Part shown: positions 63,201 through 64,000 of the stretch, piece after piece
Layout of the letters: each line of letters opens with the position of its first letter
Numbering within the stretch: position 1 is the stretch's first letter
From: Archangium gephyra
Lineage (GTDB): Bacteria > Myxococcota > Myxococcia > Myxococcales > Myxococcaceae
Length of the DNA stretch: 64,000 nucleotides
NCBI RefSeq assembly: GCF_001027285.1
Contig: NZ_CP011509.1
Span: 7,588,501 to 7,652,500 of the forward strand
Direction: 5' to 3'
Position numbers and translations under genes: made by a program
The notes under the pieces: model-generated
The model's database searches: none
What the model saw: the letters and a program-made list of their open reading frames with translations, nothing else
What the model was told of the DNA's origin: nothing

Positions 63201-64000
63201 GGCTGGAAAGCTGAGGGGCGAGCTCAACCTGCAGCCGAGTGGACCGTTGGAGGCGGTCGCGGAAGGGGTTGTCCTCGTGGTGGCGTACGCGACCCTGGCC
63301 AATGCCGACTCCGCCACCGGTACCAGGAGCTTCGGCGGCCCGTATCTCAAGCTCATGGCCTGGGAGTTCTTCAAGTCCATGAGTGGTCCGGTGGCACTGC
63401 CACTGCCGGAAGTCGCCAAGACGGACTGGATGGCGGCGCTGGCGCTGCTGACCACCGCGAAGAAGGCCTACGACAGCGTCCAGAAGAAGGTGGCGGACGA
63501 AGAGGATGGGCTCCAGAAGCAGCTCGCCGCCACCGGCCTGGCCCTCACCTCGGACGAGTTGGGCAAGTACGTGGCGGCGTTCCGAGCCTCCGACAAGCAC
63601 AAGGAGGCTTTCGACAACCAGGCCGCCGCGGTCCAAAACCTCGCCCAGGTGCTCCACGTCCATCGGCGGACCGGGCTCGAGCAGGCCGCGAATGATTCCG
63701 GGAAGAACGCCCAGTTCCTCTACGACGCCTTGAAGATCGTGGCCAACTCCGCTTCGTCCGAGGTGGTGCTGGAATACCTCGGGGATATCTGCATCAAGGA
63801 CAGGCCGCTCCAGTACGCCTTCCAGCGCTTTCCGGTGGTCGATGAGCTCGCCCTGCCCGCCGTTCTTCACACCGCCGCCCGTTTCATCCTCGAGACGGAC
63901 AAGCCGGAGCAGGCGTGGGAGCAGCTCAAGGAGATGATCGCTCCCTTCATGAGCGCCAAGGATCACATCGAGGCCTTCGGCGATCTTCGTGAGGCCTGGG
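60256..64000 (+). CDS. Giant repeat protein with FN3-like domains, open at right edge
   Basis: The frame runs uninterrupted from ATG 60256 (an in-frame TGA lies at 60247) to the window end, at least 1248 residues, with no signal peptide. Two 99-residue units (about 23-200: SYLLSLWDFTTRVQLINRA, GVELAAVASNGATVWADPP) precede five 86-residue FN3-like units (about 205-634: VVVDGRDFGREEATTS, VDGLQPGKVYSAQLRCKVG). Beyond about 640 is a region I do not recognise, including a Glu/Ala-rich coil near 770-800 and helical stretches to the end. It is not in the usual secreted format, so secretion, if any, would use a non-Sec route. The function is unknown. Confidence 0.75.
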   Translation, partial: MIPTTSQLTQPAFSNPSQNAKVPREGLVISWLAQGSDSYLLSLWDFTTRVQLINRAVVRGSSYPVPASFLVEGHTYGVELAAVASNGATVWADPPLMFTVGKPEVVLTPPVFAKPSPGAQVPRENLTISWSAKGADSYLLSLWNFTTRVQLINRAVLAGTNYTVPASSLVEGHTYGVELAAVASNGSTVWADPPLMFSVSLRARAPVITAIKVEPKETGAMITWMTDRTANTWVVVDGRDFGREEATTYHWVVVDGLQPGKVYSAQLRCKVGTNGDVAIEYVEVKPGAAPAPVITAEKAEPTEMGAVITWTTDRPANSWVVVDGRDFGREEATTSHRVEVDGLQSGKVYSAQLRCKVGANGEVAIKYVDVKPRPPRAPVMTAIKVEPTETGAVITWTTDRTANTWVVVDGKDFGREEATTSHRVVVDGLQPGKGYSAQLRCKVGANGDVAIEYREVKPQPAPAPVMTAIKVEPTEEGAVISWTTDQPANSWVVADGRDFGREEATTSHRVVVDGLKPGKGYRAQLRCKVGKSGDVAIRYRDVKPQPAPAPVMTAMHAEPTEEGAVITWTTDRPTNSWVVVDGREFGREEATTSHQVEVDGLEPDTEHTAHLRCKVGKFGEVATFSLPLKTNPPDANYRLRKILTNIGLNPESYSPMDGPSYRLIDLLEDQPVVGVPNEFGITSTGPKIERLQRIYQQIGFNIPQEAMGNYNHSWWTICATRALMAFFGVGWMGEEGKDSDVGKVMWPKLIDYLSNLGGLSMAARAQQAAILRELQEAKNTQALKWAEEEALLEALRNANTPGAVTPGGVSQSPDANLLRSLSSERILALRQRFNVTSSEVGGPLWADMYRNPASAWLTSATALNFISYLDEHIPDSFKVTWTKLPPTKLVVEHAPNSTQALDDVAFEPEDWQEAYAWFVGAVAPLWSVFKPELLAGMLGPLKVTLNMIEHAFLESRSLRPEFGETPKFYSPSRSIYIGPAVLAGKLRGELNLQPSGPLEAVAEGVVLVVAYATLANADSATGTRSFGGPYLKLMAWEFFKSMSGPVALPLPEVAKTDWMAALALLTTAKKAYDSVQKKVADEEDGLQKQLAATGLALTSDELGKYVAAFRASDKHKEAFDNQAAAVQNLAQVLHVHRRTGLEQAANDSGKNAQFLYDALKIVANSASSEVVLEYLGDICIKDRPLQYAFQRFPVVDELALPAVLHTAARFILETDKPEQAWEQLKEMIAPFMSAKDHIEAFGDLREAW
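60322..60850 (+). repeat. Two 297-bp direct repeats
   Basis: The block starting PREGLVISWLAQGSDSYLL recurs 297 bases later as PRENLTISWSAKGADSYLL and continues to WADPPLMF in both, with very high identity. The module has an Ig- or FN3-like strand pattern. It lies at the N-terminus of the giant right-edge gene. Confidence 0.88.
60868..62157 (+). repeat. Five 258-bp direct repeats encoding FN3-like domains
   Basis: Units begin at about 60868, 61126, 61384, 61642 and 61900, an exact 258-base (86-codon) period. Most bases are shared, even silent ones; the fifth has diverged at its C-terminal end. This points to recent duplication or gene conversion and a potential for copy-number change. Confidence 0.9.

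Noticed and set aside
62397-63966. Overlapping plus and minus frames of about 400 codons near the right end
   Set aside because: The true frame is the uninterrupted one from 60256, which has balanced composition; the others are Arg/Gly/Pro-rich shadows.

Overview
This 64 kb window is GC-rich, densely coded chromosomal DNA with the flavour of a myxobacterium of the suborder Cystobacterineae (an Archangium/Cystobacter-like organism). That placement is an inference. It rests on a PEGA-tailed Ser/Thr kinase, many Cys-rich and beta-propeller lipoproteins, ELWxxDGT repeats, NGLSL repeats, three large PAS/GAF histidine kinases and strong G/C bias at third codon positions. I see no rRNA, tRNA, CRISPR array, insertion sequence, phage module or replication origin.

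Layout. 1-2.1 kb: the 3' part of a Ser/Thr kinase and a 72-residue gene. 2.3-11.7 kb: a long minus-strand run with a Cys-rich lipoprotein, a HEAT-like protein overlapping coaX, birA, hom, two lipoproteins, and a HARE-HTH/endonuclease-fold gene interrupted by one in-frame TAG. 11.8-15.1 kb: a PQQ-type propeller protein and a nitronate monooxygenase. 15.2-17.0 kb: a translationally coupled AAA ATPase + HNH nuclease pair resembling Septu/retron-associated defence modules. 17.1-25.1 kb: a MetX-like protein lacking its nucleophile, udk, a repeat lipoprotein facing a fused MNIO (DUF692) oxidase, a dipeptidase and a HAD phosphatase. 25.2-36.5 kb: an ECF sigma factor with a zinc-finger tail divergent from a split YeeE/YedE transporter, two sensor kinases, a CoA-transferase/GNAT fusion, a zinc alcohol dehydrogenase and a membrane protein.

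36.7-41.4 kb holds the most striking gene: a 1546-residue protein of tryptophan-rich helical repeats, partly near-identical 354-bp DNA repeats, ending in an NlpC/P60-like and a goose-lysozyme/transglycosylase-like domain, with no signal peptide. 41.5-47.6 kb: a lipoprotein polysaccharide deacetylase, a DUF6544-like membrane protein, a LOG-family nucleotide phosphoribohydrolase and a third sensor kinase. 47.8-60.1 kb: a family of propeller-type lipoproteins (two intact, one decayed), a SRPBCC protein, a second-type FtsH followed by methylglyoxal synthase, a wax-ester synthase/DGAT divergent from a PAP2 phosphatase, and an ELWxxDGT lipoprotein. From 60,256 a giant open frame runs off the window end; it carries two 99-residue and five 86-residue (258-bp) repeats, and also lacks a signal peptide.

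Functionally the window mixes housekeeping (CoA, biotin, threonine/methionine branch, uridine salvage), envelope and secreted proteins, environmental sensing, and candidate antagonism/defence genes. The best candidates for undescribed biology are the W-repeat/peptidoglycan-hydrolase protein, the giant repeat protein at the right edge, the ATPase-HNH pair, and the MNIO fusion beside a Cys-tailed lipoprotein.
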